DNA of 64,000 bases from Macrococcus capreoli. Lineage in GTDB: Bacteria > Bacillota > Bacilli > Staphylococcales > Staphylococcaceae. How positions within the stretch are numbered: position 1 is the stretch's first letter; each line of letters opens with the position of its first letter. This document shows positions 17,492 to 27,640 of the stretch, one piece after another. The stretch is from contig NZ_JAOTIS010000008.1 of the NCBI RefSeq assembly GCF_025628935.1, positions 1-64,000 of the forward strand, written 5' to 3'. The position numbers were made by a program, and so were the translations under genes. The notes under the pieces are model-generated. The model saw only the letters and a list, made by a program, of their open reading frames with translations, ran no database searches and was not told the DNA's origin.

Positions 17492-19061
17492 AGAATTTAT
17501 GAAATATTTTATTTAATACATAAGGCACTTCTTCAGATACGCTCTTAATATCAATGCGCTCTGTTAATTGATGCGCATCTTTTCCGAAAGCACCGATATT
17601 GATGACAGGTGCTTTTAATCGTTTCATCGCCTGGAATGGAATATCGTAATGTTTGCCAAATCCAGGTGTATTTTTCGTATAAACGTTAACATCATGATCG
17701 TCATGCGAATAATTGACATAACTTAAATCTGAAATACCATTGAAATAATAGATTTTCTTCGTTTCACGATTAAATTGTTTTTTCATTTGCTTAATCGTGT
17801 ACTTTGAAATCGATTTAATGAGTTTCTCCTGACCGCTATTAACGGATGGATAATACGGTGCACTTAAATAAGTCACCACTGTATAGTCATTGCTGTTATC
17901 CATTAATAATAATGCTTTAATAACAGCCTGTGCATAGAGTCGGTCATCCTGAATCGTTATGGCATTCATAATATGATCAATTACGTCCTGTCCATGTTTC
18001 TCAGTCATACGCTCGAGTAAGTCATTGTACGTCATGACTTGTATATCAGGTAAAGTATCAAAGACAGTTTGTAAATCGCGCTTACAATGATGAATTGCAT
18101 CTTCAACGATGGCATGAAATTGTTTGAAGATATGAGCAGCACTTTGTTCGAATAAGAATACATTGTAATAACTTGCTGCCATAAAGGGTGTCTGTACGTT
18201 ATAATCTTCCTTTAAATCTTTCATATAAAGACTTACCGGAAGCGGTGTGACTTCATCTTTGTATTTTTCTGTTAACGTCTTATTATATTCAACTTGTGCA
18301 TTAATTCGACTGATTAAATAGTTTGCGCTAATACCTTTTAACGGTTCACCCACATGCGTTTCTTTTCCGTATACGAAGACAGAAGGCATCGCTTTACCGA
18401 TAGTTCCATTATAAATATAGTAATGATTATCATGCGGATGCTGACTAAACGCTGGTTCTCCGTTCATAATAAGCAATAATTTTAAGTTTTCCTGTTCAAT
18501 AAAGTCTGCTAATTGTACGACAGCAGAACGCATACCCGATGAATTCACTTCTTCATCTGGCACAGTCAGCAGTATAATATTGATGGGCCATGCCTCATGA
18601 ATCGCTTTCTCTAATATACTTAAATGCATCATTAAACCTGATTTCATATCCATCACACCACGACCGAATAAATAACGGCCTGATTCAATGTCAGCCTGAT
18701 GATTTGCATCAAATTCAGTTATATGTTGTTGATATGCATGACTGAGCGTATCACAATCGAAAGCTATGTCTTCAAATGGTCCGAAGTCGTTCGTATCAAC
18801 CGTATCAAAGTGGCTCATTAATATAATGGTATCATCCGTAACATGAGAACGATACATTGCTGCAACGGCATTTTTATGATCATGTGTCTCCATTAATTGT
18901 ATATGTGATTCATGTGCTTTGAAATAATCTAACTGATTCAGTGTCTGTTTAATATAAAAAGGGAAATCTACTTCACCTTGCGTATTTGTAATACTATTAT
19001 GCTGTACTAAATCTTTTAATAGCGCTAAACGATCTTCTGGTGTTTGCCAAAGTAAACGCAT
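17478..19061 (-). CDS. RocB-like M20 family peptidase
   Basis: This 527-residue cytoplasmic metallopeptidase or amidohydrolase belongs to the M20 family, as does Bacillus RocB (arginine utilisation). Metal-binding motifs are HFDTVD, RGVMDMKSG and the catalytic pair PDEEVNS; a late His is in GKDAHQL. The in-frame ATG at 19097 is weaker than the ATG at 19061, which follows GAGGAG at 7 bases. No other arginine catabolism gene is near, so the substrate is open. Transcription converges on the comK-like gene. Confidence 0.85.
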   Translation of the reverse strand: MRLLWQTPEDRLALLKDLVQHNSITNTQGEVDFPFYIKQTLNQLDYFKAHESHIQLMETHDHKNAVAAMYRSHVTDDTIILMSHFDTVDTNDFGPFEDIAFDCDTLSHAYQQHITEFDANHQADIESGRYLFGRGVMDMKSGLMMHLSILEKAIHEAWPINIILLTVPDEEVNSSGMRSAVVQLADFIEQENLKLLLIMNGEPAFSQHPHDNHYYIYNGTIGKAMPSVFVYGKETHVGEPLKGISANYLISRINAQVEYNKTLTEKYKDEVTPLPVSLYMKDLKEDYNVQTPFMAASYYNVFLFEQSAAHIFKQFHAIVEDAIHHCKRDLQTVFDTLPDIQVMTYNDLLERMTEKHGQDVIDHIMNAITIQDDRLYAQAVIKALLLMDNSNDYTVVTYLSAPYYPSVNSGQEKLIKSISKYTIKQMKKQFNRETKKIYYFNGISDLSYVNYSHDDHDVNVYTKNTPGFGKHYDIPFQAMKRLKAPVINIGAFGKDAHQLTERIDIKSVSEEVPYVLNKIFHKFFIED

Positions 19062-19181
19062 TTGTAATCTCCTCATCATCATATTTTCAAAAAGCAATAT
19101 GTATTTATATTTGTCTCAGACATATGATGCTCTCCAATTACAATTATACAATCTTCTTAAAAAATAAAAAATAATAAATAA

Positions 19182-19223
19182 ATGTTATTCAAATTAAATT
19201 TACAAAATTAATTTGAATAACAT
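19182..19223. terminator. Perfect 16-bp palindrome downstream of the acyltransferase
   Basis: ATGTTATTCAAATTAA (19182-19197) and its exact complement (19208-19223) flank a 10-nt spacer. On the minus strand the hairpin is followed by T-rich sequence, so it can terminate the acyltransferase gene that ends at 19237. It is also close to the start of the RocB-like gene, so an operator role is possible. Confidence 0.6.
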
Positions 19224-19236
19224 GAATGTAATGCGT

Positions 19237-20226
19237 TTAACTTGGCTTTTTAAGTTCCACGACTGGTGCTGCAATCTTTTTCGTCGCATTCATACTCAAG
19301 GTGTAAACGAGGAAGATCGTAACGAGCACACTAAAGATTATTATCGATGCAACACCATCTTTAAAATAGTCATCCCAATGATTGACTCGGAATAAACCGA
19401 TAAATAAGCCATGTAGTAAATAAATAAACATTGTGCGTGAACCAATATAAGTGAGTGGCAGTTTACGATTCGGAACGATATTTAAGAAACTGATCGTACT
19501 GATAAGAATAATACAGTATATGAAGGCACGTTTCGCACCGCTATAAATATCGGCTTGTTTATGTTCTAAAGTTTCATATGGCTTACTCCCGAACAGCCAT
19601 TCGAAATTAAAGTTTGTAACCATGTAAAAGGCAAAGACAAGTGCTAACATGAGTACCGAAATCGGTACAAACTTTTTGTTACGAATATATTTAAACTGCT
19701 CAGGTTGTGCGTAGAACCCGATTAAAAATAATGGGAAGAATACAAACGTGCGCGATAAGCTGAGCAAATTATTAATAAAGGGGAAATAGCCGACTGCTAT
19801 CCCGACGATAAATGCGCTAGTTATCATGAGCCACGGACGAACGTCTTTAATGATAAATAACATGAGTTGCCACGTAAACAAACTCAGCAGGAACCACATC
19901 GCCCATTGCGGATCAAATGGATTTAAATCCAGCGTACTCACATCATCAATATAGTAATAATAAAATGCATAAAAACTCTGGAAAATGATATAAGGTAACA
20001 ATAATTTCTTTGTAACTTTCATTAAATAACCAGATTTGTGAATACCTTTCGCAAAATAACCTGAAATTAATACGAAAGCAGGCATGTGGAAACTATAGAT
20101 AAACATGTAGAGTGCCTGTAAGAAATGGTTGTCATGAATGTAAGAGCGTAATAAATGGCCAAAGACGACAAGGACGATTAATAAAAATCTTGCATTATCA
20201 AAATAGTGGACACGTGCTTTACTCAT
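19237..20226 (-). CDS. Acyltransferase 3 family membrane protein
   Basis: This 329-residue protein has about ten TM segments. The N-terminal FDNARFLLIVLVVFGHLL carries the conserved acyltransferase-3 Arg/His signature, and HMPAFVLISGYFAKG follows. The family O-acetylates sugars or cell-surface polymers; NolL-like proteins are the nearest type I recall. It is divergent from a MarR gene, whose product could control it. The acceptor is unknown; the surface-polymer genes elsewhere in the window make one plausible. Confidence 0.8.
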   Translation of the reverse strand: MSKARVHYFDNARFLLIVLVVFGHLLRSYIHDNHFLQALYMFIYSFHMPAFVLISGYFAKGIHKSGYLMKVTKKLLLPYIIFQSFYAFYYYYIDDVSTLDLNPFDPQWAMWFLLSLFTWQLMLFIIKDVRPWLMITSAFIVGIAVGYFPFINNLLSLSRTFVFFPLFLIGFYAQPEQFKYIRNKKFVPISVLMLALVFAFYMVTNFNFEWLFGSKPYETLEHKQADIYSGAKRAFIYCIILISTISFLNIVPNRKLPLTYIGSRTMFIYLLHGLFIGLFRVNHWDDYFKDGVASIIIFSVLVTIFLVYTLSMNATKKIAAPVVELKKPS

Positions 20227-20331
20227 TAAAAATTACTCCTTAAACAGAATTTGAATTTATATTTTTTATTCAGATTAATTGCAAAATAAAAAAACACAAA
20301 AAATAGTATATAAACAATTATATAGTTTGCA

Positions 20332-20386
20332 ATTTGTTATCAAATCATTATATATTGTTGCCAAACAAAATTTTTGGGCTTATAAT
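20332..20386 (+). promoter_or_regulatory. Promoter of the marR-type gene with possible operator
   Basis: TTGCCA (20358-20363) and TATAAT (20381-20386) are separated by exactly 17 bp. The imperfect palindrome ATTTG-N4-CAAAT (20332-20345) lies just upstream, between the two divergent genes, and could be an autoregulatory MarR site. Confidence 0.6.
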
Positions 20387-20417
20387 TTATGTAATAACAA
20401 TGTTGGGAGACAAGACT

Positions 20418-20864
20418 ATGGACAAAACGCGACTAAAAAGATTTGGACAGTTAATATATTATTTAGATTCTAAAATCGATGAAATAGCATCCGCTGAGTT
20501 GTCTGATGTCATGTTAACACGTGAACAGTTATATATGCTGGAACTAATCATTATTGAAGAAAATATGACACAAAAGAAACTGATTTACAAGCTCAATAAG
20601 GAACAGACAGCGGTATCTCGTGCGATAAAGAAATTAGTCGATAATGGATATATTACGAAAGAGCAAAGTATTTATGACTTACGAACGACAGTGCTTATTC
20701 CGACTGATAAAGGAAATAGTCTATTGGAACGTTCGGAAAAAATAAAAACAAAAATTGCTCAAAATTTCTTACGTGAATTATCTGATAAAGAATCAAAAGA
20801 TTTGATTCTACTACTTGAAAAGATACATCAGTCATTATCAATTAGAGAACCATTTCGATTTTAA
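20418..20864 (+). CDS. MarR-family transcriptional regulator
   Basis: This 148-residue protein has a winged helix-turn-helix: MTQKKLIYKLNKEQTAVSRAIKKLVDNGYI, then the wing DLRTTVLIPTDKG. Dimerisation helices flank it. In-frame ATGs upstream (20334) have no Shine-Dalgarno and precede the promoter; the ATG at 20418 follows GGGAG. It is divergent from the acyltransferase gene and is the obvious candidate regulator for it. The ligand is unknown. It ends at the bidirectional terminator shared with atl. Confidence 0.88.
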   Translation: MDKTRLKRFGQLIYYLDSKIDEIASAELSDVMLTREQLYMLELIIIEENMTQKKLIYKLNKEQTAVSRAIKKLVDNGYITKEQSIYDLRTTVLIPTDKGNSLLERSEKIKTKIAQNFLRELSDKESKDLILLLEKIHQSLSIREPFRF

Positions 20865-20912
20865 AGATATTCGATTTTAGTATATTTTTTTCTTTAACCT
20901 AAAAATGAAAAG

Positions 20913-20946
20913 AAAAAACCTCTTTTTTTAAAAAAGAGGTTTTTTC
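20913..20946. terminator. Bidirectional terminator between marR-type gene and atl
   Basis: AAAAAACCTCTTTTT pairs with AAAAAGAGGTTTTTT around a very short loop, giving T-runs on both strands. It serves both convergent genes. Confidence 0.85.
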
Positions 20947-20950
20947 GTGT

Positions 20951-23900
20951 TTATTTATAGTCATGCACGATGTAGTTTTTGCCTTCAATACCGATAGTAT
21001 TGTATAGACGTGCGATTGTGCGTGCGTTTTGTGATGCCCAGCTAATGTCTGTAGCATATTGATGAGTGGCACTGTGTTCAGGGTTCCAGCGCATTTGGTG
21101 TAATGTGCGTTGACCTTGATTGATGTAAGCTTCACGAACATATTTTGCACCACCGATAATCGCTTTTGATACACTATCCCAACCGTTTTGTTTTGCGTAA
21201 GTGATACCACCTAACTCAACGTTGTTATCGATTGCTTTAGAACCGTACATATTGTAATATTTCTTCTTAGCATTCGGTACGATATGCTTATTATCCGCTG
21301 AAATGCCTAAACCATTGGCAAGACGGCTTTTACCATGACCAGTTTCTAAGATGGCATGCGCGATTAAATAAATTTCGTTAATTTTAAATTGTTTTGCTGC
21401 GATGGCAAATGCTGCACCTTGGTTTTCCAGTGCACCTTTTCCAATTAATAATTTATTTAATTGTTTTGCGCTAATGCCTTCAGATTGTCCTAAATCAAGG
21501 AATTGATACTTCAGTTGAGCATCATCCATTTTATCTTTTGTACTCAATTGTGCTTTAATTTCGTTTGCACTTGCAAGGCGTTCATTGTAAGCACGTTGTG
21601 GCGTTGAGTAAATGACTTTAGGTCCTGTGTTCATCGCTTTATTTTGTAAGCGTAATTGCTTTGTAACAGCAACATTTAAGCTTTCAGGAGCTTTTACATA
21701 TTGAATGTTTTGTGAGAATAAGTCACTGTCTGCAACGTACCCTGTCGTGTTATCTGGTAATAAGATTTTATGCCATAACGTATGACCAACTTTGTCAGTA
21801 CGGATAACGTGAACGATGTTTGTTTTTAATGCATTCAGTTGTTTTATGCGTTGTGCTTTTGAACCGTCAGGCATTGTGTAAATAAATCCTGTAGGTTTTT
21901 TAATTTTATATGCAGCTTTTGTCCAGCTGACTGTTGTATACGGTTTTTCTTTAATGAATGTATCGCTGATCCAGCCGATAAATTTATTTTTATGATCAGA
22001 TAATGAGAAGAACTTTTCATTGTTCTTTTTCGCTGATTGATTAATATAGAATGCCATATCAACCGGTTTTGTTGATGCTTTTTTCGTTGAATTAATGTTA
22101 GGGTAGAGTACTGTATTGCGTGCATCAGTACGACCAATTAATTTAACGTTTTTCATTTCTGTTACTTTTATTGGAGCATTTGCTTTAACTGGTGTAATGG
22201 TATTTAACTGATCTGCTGAAATCCAGCCTGTTAAAGTATTGACAGTACCGAAGTAGAACGGTGTAGTGCCGACTTTAACGAATTTAGAGGCAGTAAATAC
22301 TTTGCCGATTTGTGATTTAACATTCGCTTTAACTTGATTTGTGCTGCCCCAAGGTGTTGTTAATAGGTTAGTCGCTTTATTGTTTAATGTGAATTTGTTT
22401 GATGTCTTCGTTTCTGGTGTAATCGCGTAAGAAATTGTATCTGCAGCTTTTACCCATCCGCGAGGGATATTTGCATCATCAGTTAAAGCGTAGTAAGTGA
22501 CACCATTAAATACTGCTTTTTTATTAACGTAATATGCAGTATTTGATTTACTGCCTGCTTTAGCAGTTGCTTTTTCAGTTATTGATGTGAATATGTCCGC
22601 ACGATCTGATTTGATTTTTGCGATACGACGTTCATTTGATGTATTAACTAATTGTGTTACTGGCTTAGCAACAGGTTTTATTGCCGGTTTCACAGCCGGT
22701 TTAGCAACAGGTTTTACAGCAGGTTTCACCGCTGGCTTAGTAACAGGTTTTACTGCTGGTTTCACCGCTGGCTTAGTAACAGGTTTTACTGCCGGTTTCA
22801 CAGCCGGTTTAGTAACAGGCTTCACTGCAGGCTTCACTGCAGGCTTCACAACAGGTGGTAGTTTAGCGCTTAAATCACTAAAATTCACCCAACCAGCAAT
22901 TGCATTCACAGTACCATAATAGAATGGTGTAGCGCCTACCTTCACTGTCTTTTGAGCAACGAAATCTTTACCGATGAATGGTTTTAAGCTTGCTTTCGCT
23001 TGCTTTGCGCTACCCCAAGGCGTTGTATAAATATTTGTCGCTTTACTGTTGACTACGAATCGCTTTGAAGTAGCTGTTTCATTTGTAATTGCAGCGGATG
23101 TTGTGTCATTCGCTTTTACCCAGCCACGTGGAATTTTATTTTCATCTGTTAACGCATAATATGTGTCACCGTTATATTCGGCTTTTTTATTAACATAATA
23201 AGCAGTATCTGCTTTATTGCCAGCTTTAGTCGTTGCCTTATCTGAAACTGTTGTGTAAACATCAGCTGTTGCAGATTTAATCTTAGCCATACGTTGCTCT
23301 GTTGAAGTCTTTACAGGGCTTACAGCAACAGGTTTCACAGCGGGTGTCGTTGGCACAGGTTTAGGTGTAACAGGTGTTGGCGCTGGAGTTGGAGCTACAT
23401 TACTATTTAATTTTTGATTATATTTGTCTGTAACTAAGCTATAAAATTCATCAAACGTATAGTTATTCGCTTCGAACCAACCGATTGGATCGGTATGATC
23501 AGTACCGCCTAAGAAATTTGATACAGCTTTATGGTTCCAGACTGTACCTTCACCATCGTAATCTGCATTATCTAATGGTAGGCCGTAATATAATAAGTTC
23601 GTAGCAAAATAATCTGCATAGTTATTAATAGAACGACTGAAAGCATCTTTACCGTACACTCGAACTAATTCAACGTTGATGAAACGAGGGTTTGCTTGTG
23701 GACCAGCACCCCAAGATAAATAATCTGTGTTTGCAACTTCAACGATACGTTTGTCATCAACAAATGCGTGTACGAAAGCATTCTCGTAATTATTCTTCAT
23801 GTAATTGATTTCACCATCAATTGTTGAAGTAGGGTTTGCAGTTTCATGTGCGACGATACCTTCAGGTTTGCCGACACCGTTACGATATGCAATCTGTGGT

Positions 23901-24688
23901 GAATCAAAGTAGCTTTCTTCGTATTTTGGTACAGCCCAATTGTTGTATTTAATGTATTCATTGACAGACATGTTATCTACATTTTTAGCTTTAACTGGTG
24001 CTGTTCTTGTTAAAGTACGAACTTTTCTCGTACTTAAGATTGCTTTTTTTGCAGTAACAGGTTGAGCAGTTGTTTTGGCAACAGGTTTTGTAGCAACAGT
24101 TTTCGCAACAGGTTGAGCAGTTGTCTTGGCAACAGGTTTTGTAGCAACAGTTTTCGCAACAGGTTGAGCAGTTGTCTTGGCAACAGGTTTTGTAGCAACA
24201 GTCTTGGCAACAGGTTGAGCAGTTGTCTTGGCAACAGGTTTTGTAGCAACAGTTTTCGTAACAGGTTGAGCCGTTGGTTTCACGACTGGTTTTGTAGCAA
24301 CAGTCTTCGCAACAGGTTGAGTAGTTGTCTTGACAACAGGCTTCGTTACAGTTGTTTTCGCAACAGGCTGAGTTGTTGGTTTTACTACCGTTTTTGTGAC
24401 AGAAGGTTGTACATTAGTATTTTTTTTAACTTGAGATAAAGAATATTGTGCAGTCAAAGATTGTTGTTTAGTTAAATCTTTCGTTGCAATAACATTAACA
24501 GGTTTCGCTTGCTTCGCTGCAGTCACAGTTGTTGTCTTTGCAGTTGGCTTAGCGGCAGTTGTCGTCGTAGCAGGTTTCTGTGTATCAGGCGTTTGTACCT
24601 CATTTTCCGCAGCATAAGCTACTGTTGTCGTTCCAGCTAACATCATTAACATTAAAGCAGGCGTCTTATAATAAAATTTGTTATCCAT
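20951..24688 (-). CDS. atl: Bifunctional autolysin (amidase and glucosaminidase)
   Basis: This secreted peptidoglycan hydrolase has 1245 residues. In order it has: a signal peptide (about 1-28, ending AYAAEN); a Thr/Lys/Pro propeptide with five or more 17-residue repeats (TKPVAKTTAQ type, about 130-215); an amidase_2 domain with zinc ligands H281 (AHETAN) and WNHKAVSN/TDHTDP; GW repeat pairs R1 and R2 split by a Lys/Pro/Ala/Val linker; R3; and a C-terminal glucosaminidase with AHAILETGHGKS. It is cleaved after secretion into two enzymes in S. aureus. An ATG 18 bp upstream is in frame, but the ATG at 24688 has AAGGAAG upstream. Size and order match S. aureus Atl. Confidence 0.96.
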   Translation of the reverse strand: MDNKFYYKTPALMLMMLAGTTTVAYAAENEVQTPDTQKPATTTTAAKPTAKTTTVTAAKQAKPVNVIATKDLTKQQSLTAQYSLSQVKKNTNVQPSVTKTVVKPTTQPVAKTTVTKPVVKTTTQPVAKTVATKPVVKPTAQPVTKTVATKPVAKTTAQPVAKTVATKPVAKTTAQPVAKTVATKPVAKTTAQPVAKTVATKPVAKTTAQPVTAKKAILSTRKVRTLTRTAPVKAKNVDNMSVNEYIKYNNWAVPKYEESYFDSPQIAYRNGVGKPEGIVAHETANPTSTIDGEINYMKNNYENAFVHAFVDDKRIVEVANTDYLSWGAGPQANPRFINVELVRVYGKDAFSRSINNYADYFATNLLYYGLPLDNADYDGEGTVWNHKAVSNFLGGTDHTDPIGWFEANNYTFDEFYSLVTDKYNQKLNSNVAPTPAPTPVTPKPVPTTPAVKPVAVSPVKTSTEQRMAKIKSATADVYTTVSDKATTKAGNKADTAYYVNKKAEYNGDTYYALTDENKIPRGWVKANDTTSAAITNETATSKRFVVNSKATNIYTTPWGSAKQAKASLKPFIGKDFVAQKTVKVGATPFYYGTVNAIAGWVNFSDLSAKLPPVVKPAVKPAVKPVTKPAVKPAVKPVTKPAVKPAVKPVTKPAVKPAVKPVAKPAVKPAIKPVAKPVTQLVNTSNERRIAKIKSDRADIFTSITEKATAKAGSKSNTAYYVNKKAVFNGVTYYALTDDANIPRGWVKAADTISYAITPETKTSNKFTLNNKATNLLTTPWGSTNQVKANVKSQIGKVFTASKFVKVGTTPFYFGTVNTLTGWISADQLNTITPVKANAPIKVTEMKNVKLIGRTDARNTVLYPNINSTKKASTKPVDMAFYINQSAKKNNEKFFSLSDHKNKFIGWISDTFIKEKPYTTVSWTKAAYKIKKPTGFIYTMPDGSKAQRIKQLNALKTNIVHVIRTDKVGHTLWHKILLPDNTTGYVADSDLFSQNIQYVKAPESLNVAVTKQLRLQNKAMNTGPKVIYSTPQRAYNERLASANEIKAQLSTKDKMDDAQLKYQFLDLGQSEGISAKQLNKLLIGKGALENQGAAFAIAAKQFKINEIYLIAHAILETGHGKSRLANGLGISADNKHIVPNAKKKYYNMYGSKAIDNNVELGGITYAKQNGWDSVSKAIIGGAKYVREAYINQGQRTLHQMRWNPEHSATHQYATDISWASQNARTIARLYNTIGIEGKNYIVHDYK
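22640..22850 (-). repeat. In-frame tandem repeats encoding the Atl R1-R2 linker
   Basis: A 36-bp unit encodes KPAVKPAVKPVT and is repeated about five times with small variations. It makes a stiff, positively charged linker between GW modules. Such tracts are prone to length change by slippage or recombination. Confidence 0.85.
24050..24340 (-). repeat. In-frame 51-bp tandem repeats in the Atl propeptide
   Basis: A 51-bp unit encodes 17 residues (PVAKTVATKPVAKTTAQ). Several copies are nearly identical in DNA, which implies recent expansion. The reading frame is kept. Confidence 0.88.
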
Positions 24689-25031
24689 ATGTTCTTCCTT
24701 TCTCAATTAAATGCATAATTTCATTCTCTTCTATTATAGGTACATTTTCCTCATTAGTATATATTGCAACGCAATTGTAATATTACTTTAATAAATGAAA
24801 CAATAAATACATGTTTTTTGTAACTTTTTGTCCTAAAGTTTTACTGACATGCATGTAATTATCAGAAATAAATTTTTTAATTTAATTATTTTTGGATGAT
24901 GAATAAACTAGAATTTGTTAATTATGCGGGTGGAAATGAGTGGTAATTACCTAAAGGATATAACAAAATAGAAAAACACCATCAATTTATATATCGAAAT
25001 TGATGGTGTCATTGCTTATGTTTACTTATGA
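24689..25031. other. Intergenic region upstream of atl
   Basis: This 343-bp gap holds the atl leader and promoter region. A minus-strand TATAAT (24738-24733) is a candidate -10 without a good -35. The DUF2538 terminator is at its far end (24966-25009). I found no exact TGTWAH-N5-TGTWAH box and no small gene. Confidence 0.5.
24966..25009 (-). terminator. Terminator after the DUF2538 gene
   Basis: ACACCATCAATTT (24976-24988) pairs exactly with AAATTGATGGTGT (24997-25009); a T-run follows on the minus strand. Confidence 0.85.
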
Positions 25032-25499
25032 TTATTGCATCTTTATAATCGCTGTATATTGCCAGAACACTTGCATTAATGTCATATTCCAATGCTGCAT
25101 GCCCATTGAATATCCTGACGGCGTATAAATTTGTATTTCAGACACTTCTAATACGGCTGCAACTAAATATTGCAATTGCACGTCTAAGTTTGTAAATGTC
25201 GGGCTTAAGCCTTCCTCAGTAAATACAAAGTCTAACGGCACGGCATAATCAAATATATTCAATTGATTAAATATTTCAGGTAATGCTAATACATAACATG
25301 CGCCGTCGATCAATGGGTTCTGATCGGCTTCTGAATAGTAAATGCGCAGCGCTTCATAGTTCTGCTGATGATATTCATTAACGTAGAAAAATGCATTACG
25401 CATATGCGCAACATCTCGTGATGATTGAACCATCTCCTGCATTTTATCAAACATCCGATTAATATGTTCATACTTTTCATACGTTTTTCGTGTTACCAA
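25032..25499 (-). CDS. DUF2538 family protein
   Basis: This 155-residue soluble protein resembles a staphylococcal family of unknown function. Conserved segments are RKTYEKYEHINRMF, NYEALRIYY, DGACYVLALPEIFN, LQYLVAA and the C-terminal FWQYTAII. It has no signal peptide or TM helix. It is 16 bp downstream of lcpB on the same strand and is probably co-transcribed. The gene lies between atl and lcpB, as I recall for S. aureus. The context suggests cell-envelope relevance, but no activity can be inferred. Confidence 0.8.
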   Translation of the reverse strand: MVTRKTYEKYEHINRMFDKMQEMVQSSRDVAHMRNAFFYVNEYHQQNYEALRIYYSEADQNPLIDGACYVLALPEIFNQLNIFDYAVPLDFVFTEEGLSPTFTNLDVQLQYLVAAVLEVSEIQIYTPSGYSMGMQHWNMTLMQVFWQYTAIIKMQ

Positions 25500-25515
25500 T
25501 TGGATTCACTCCTAA

Positions 25516-26724
25516 TTAAAATTCCGAAGTTGAAGTTTCAGTTGTTGTATTGTCAGTACTTTGTTCAGTCGATGTGCTATTTGTCGTTTCATTCGTTGCT
25601 TCACTCGTCGCAGCTTCTACTGTCGTTCCGTCTTCATTTGTTTTCGGCTTGTCTTTTTCTTCTATTAATTTTTGTTGATATGCTTTATCGATTTCATCTA
25701 AATCAATTTTTTCAAGTGGGATAAGGTCACCTTTTAACTGAATGATTTTGTAGTCGAGAAGGTCTTCCTTTTTACCTTCAGGTAACTGTAAATCTTTTCT
25801 TAACAGCTTCGATATTTCATAAATATGGTCAAATACCGGATTATAATAATAAATGCCGTTATACATGAAATCTGTACCTTTTAACTGTGTCTGCTTAAAT
25901 TCAACATCATTTGAAGTGTAGTAAGATGCAAGTGATGTAATGTTGTCAAACGTTAAGTTATGTTTCGCGTTGTTTCCAACGATTTCAACTAAGTCATCTA
26001 ATTTAGAAATGGAATTCGTATCTTTCGCTTTCTTAACGATAGCTTCAATCATTTGCATTTGTCGTTTACCACGTCCTAAGTCTGTATCGACATGTCGGCT
26101 TCGAACTAACGCTAGGGCTTGATCGCCATTAATATGTTGTTTTCCTTTTTTTACTTTAATACGGCCTTTATCAAGCTTCGTCGGTTCATCAATATCAAAT
26201 GGTACATTAAAGTCAATACCACCTAATTCATCAACGATATCAACAAACGCCTGCATATTCACACGAGCATAATAGTCAACCGGTACATTAAAGATATTTT
26301 CAACGGCTTTCATTGAACTTTCAGGACCGCCTTCTGCATGCGCATGGGTAATCTTATCATATTGCTTCACTGACGGAATATACGCGAGCGTATCACGTGG
26401 GATACTGACAAGTCTGATTTGTTTATGACTACGATCAAATGTCGCTAAGATCATTGCGTCTGTTCGCGCTTCGGTTTCTTTTTGACCATTTTTACGTCTT
26501 GATAAACTATCATCAATCCCTAAAAATAATATCGATATATGATCCATCGAAGGATCGACTGCTTTGTCACGTAATGCTGATTTCTCAATGTCTTTTGAAA
26601 ACGAGGCATCGATTGCATTTTTTGTTTTTGAATATAAACCACTTGCAAATACTGCCGGAAATACGAGTAAACTCAAACTAAGAGCGATTAAGAAATACTT
26701 AAATACTTTATTAATAACGGTCAC
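25516..26724 (-). CDS. lcpB: LytR-CpsA-Psr family ligase LcpB
   Basis: This enzyme moves lipid-linked teichoic acid or capsule chains to peptidoglycan outside the membrane. The 402-residue reading frame has one N-terminal TM helix (about 8-28), then the LCP domain with FLGIDDS, RTDAMILATFD, RLVSIPRDT, ITHAHAEGGP and the Arg-rich RSRHVDTDLGRGKRQ. The tail is Glu/Thr/Ser-rich. The start is unclear: the GTG at 26724 lies inside the Shine-Dalgarno GAAGGTGA, and the codon at the expected spacing is ATT (26715), which aligns with the Met of S. aureus LcpB as I remember it. The neighbours atl and DUF2538 support the lcpB call. Confidence 0.9.
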   Translation of the reverse strand: MTVINKVFKYFLIALSLSLLVFPAVFASGLYSKTKNAIDASFSKDIEKSALRDKAVDPSMDHISILFLGIDDSLSRRKNGQKETEARTDAMILATFDRSHKQIRLVSIPRDTLAYIPSVKQYDKITHAHAEGGPESSMKAVENIFNVPVDYYARVNMQAFVDIVDELGGIDFNVPFDIDEPTKLDKGRIKVKKGKQHINGDQALALVRSRHVDTDLGRGKRQMQMIEAIVKKAKDTNSISKLDDLVEIVGNNAKHNLTFDNITSLASYYTSNDVEFKQTQLKGTDFMYNGIYYYNPVFDHIYEISKLLRKDLQLPEGKKEDLLDYKIIQLKGDLIPLEKIDLDEIDKAYQQKLIEEKDKPKTNEDGTTVEAATSEATNETTNSTSTEQSTDNTTTETSTSEF

Positions 26725-26795
26725 CTTCTTTATAATATAAAACTACACTTTAATCATACTAAATTTAGTGCGAATTAACACCATTTATTATGTGT

Positions 26796-27587
<792 letters not shown>

Positions 27588-27640
27588 TTATTCATCCTTT
27601 TATACTGTAGTTTCTATTTCTAATACTATTTCTATTACTT

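Noticed and set aside
22587-22919. Plus-strand open frame of 110 residues, Gly/Thr/Ala/Phe-rich
   Set aside because: It is the antisense shadow of the Atl Lys/Pro/Ala/Val repeats; no Shine-Dalgarno or promoter.
24050-24340. Regular direct repeats suggesting a CRISPR array
   Set aside because: They are in frame inside atl, have no unique spacers and encode a periodic Thr/Lys/Pro peptide.
24774-24840. Possible WalR box upstream of atl (TGTAAC with a second TGT nearby)
   Set aside because: The second half does not match TGTWAH at N5 and the orientation is opposite to atl.
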